Source of the DNA: Euperipatoides rowelli
Lineage: Eukaryota; Onychophora; Udeonychophora; Euonychophora; Peripatopsidae
Strand: one strand, 5' to 3'
Assembly (NCBI GenBank): GCA_003024985.2
Contig: PXIH01S0037405.1
Length of the DNA stretch: 18,269 nucleotides
The translations under genes and the position numbers were made by a program. Positions 17,830-18,269 of the stretch are shown here, piece after piece (the first letter of the stretch is position 1; every line of letters starts with the position of its first letter). The notes beneath the pieces were generated by a model. The model did not search any database and was not told where the DNA came from. It saw only the letters and a list, made by a program, of their open reading frames with translations.

Positions 17830-18269
17830 AAGCAACAATTACGACGTCCACTAGTAAAAACATGTGTGTCTATACCGTACCTAAAAATAAAAGATAGTCC
17901 ATAAGTGCTAAAAGATCGCGGTAGCTAAAAACGAATGAAATGATGCTAGGTATTAGACTACAGCTTGTGTGTATCAAAGCGCCATCAAGTCGTTTGAGAA
18001 GGGAAAATACTTCAGAATTACTTTTAATTGAATTTTTATAATTATATCGAGCTAGTTGTTCAAATATGAATTACTAATTTTAGTAATAACTATGGAGATC
18101 TGATATTTATTTATTTTTATTTCTAAATTTGTTTGCTAACCCATAGTAGTAAAGAGGTCATACCATTTTCACGTATTATGATTATTGGCCTACTAACTAA
18201 TGTTTATTTTTTCTCAAAATGGAATAGTAAAAATTAAAGTAGCCTATAATAAAAATAAATATAATGTAC
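17830..18269. other. AT-rich upstream flank, nothing supported
   Basis: No coding frame or repeat boundary was recognised. TAGGCTA-type words return only near the right edge (GGCCTACT at 18187 and TAGCCTATAA at about 18241). Confidence 0.45.

Noticed and set aside
17578-17838. Overlapping 86-codon minus and 71-codon plus frames near the promoter
   Set aside because: The region is more GC-rich and better explained as promoter and non-coding first exon; neither frame shows a family motif.

Overview
The window looks like nuclear DNA of an animal, most likely an invertebrate. It is strongly AT-rich, has one gene with very large non-coding flanks full of decayed DNA transposons, and shows no prokaryotic gene packing. 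A single ambiguous base at 5785 suggests a draft assembly. The species cannot be named from what I see. Short words of the type TAGGCTA / TAGCCTA / TAGGCCTA are scattered through the non-coding DNA, a genome habit I cannot tie to one phylum.

The only confident gene is on the minus strand: an uninterrupted 1,364-codon reading frame (16913 down to 12819) for the ANKRD50 orthologue. It has an N-terminal STAND/NACHT-like P-loop NTPase, about 17 to 19 ankyrin repeats, and a long Ser/Pro-rich tail that ends in two likely sorting-nexin ligands (an NPxY motif and a C-terminal E-T-P-L). An in-frame stop lies 12 nt before the ATG. A convincing 5'-UTR intron (17563 to 17097) separates a short non-coding first exon from the coding exon. 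Upstream is a plausible promoter with an inverted CCAAT box, a CRE-like site, a GC box and a TATA-like box, in the right order for the minus strand. The leader carries several short upstream reading frames. A strong splice-donor consensus starts 2 nt after the stop codon, so the 3' UTR may be spliced.

The left 12.8 kb holds no gene I can support. It is a transposon graveyard. From left to right: a TA-flanked element (A, up to 1377) containing what looks like the two ends of a pogo/jerky-like transposase gene; a possible decayed coding patch on the minus strand near 3.05-3.25 kb; a 311-bp non-autonomous hAT element (5225-5535) with inverted ends and an imperfect 8-bp target duplication; two more hAT-like termini (5622 and 6941); a cluster of three elements, D (8017-8548), B (8691-10175) and C (10275-11483); and a fold-back structure with long G and A runs (11967-12357) near the 3' side of ANKRD50.

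The most interesting non-genic signal is that elements A, B, C and D share one architecture. Each has a G-rich end (three of the four at least one clear TA flank on a TIR), followed by a family-specific word that recurs inside the element as tandem or head-to-head copies. The word differs between elements but B, C and D share a core of the form TTTGA[TC]CA. I interpret them as related Tc1/mariner-superfamily (pogo-like) elements whose internal words may be transposase-binding sites, but this rests on reading by eye.
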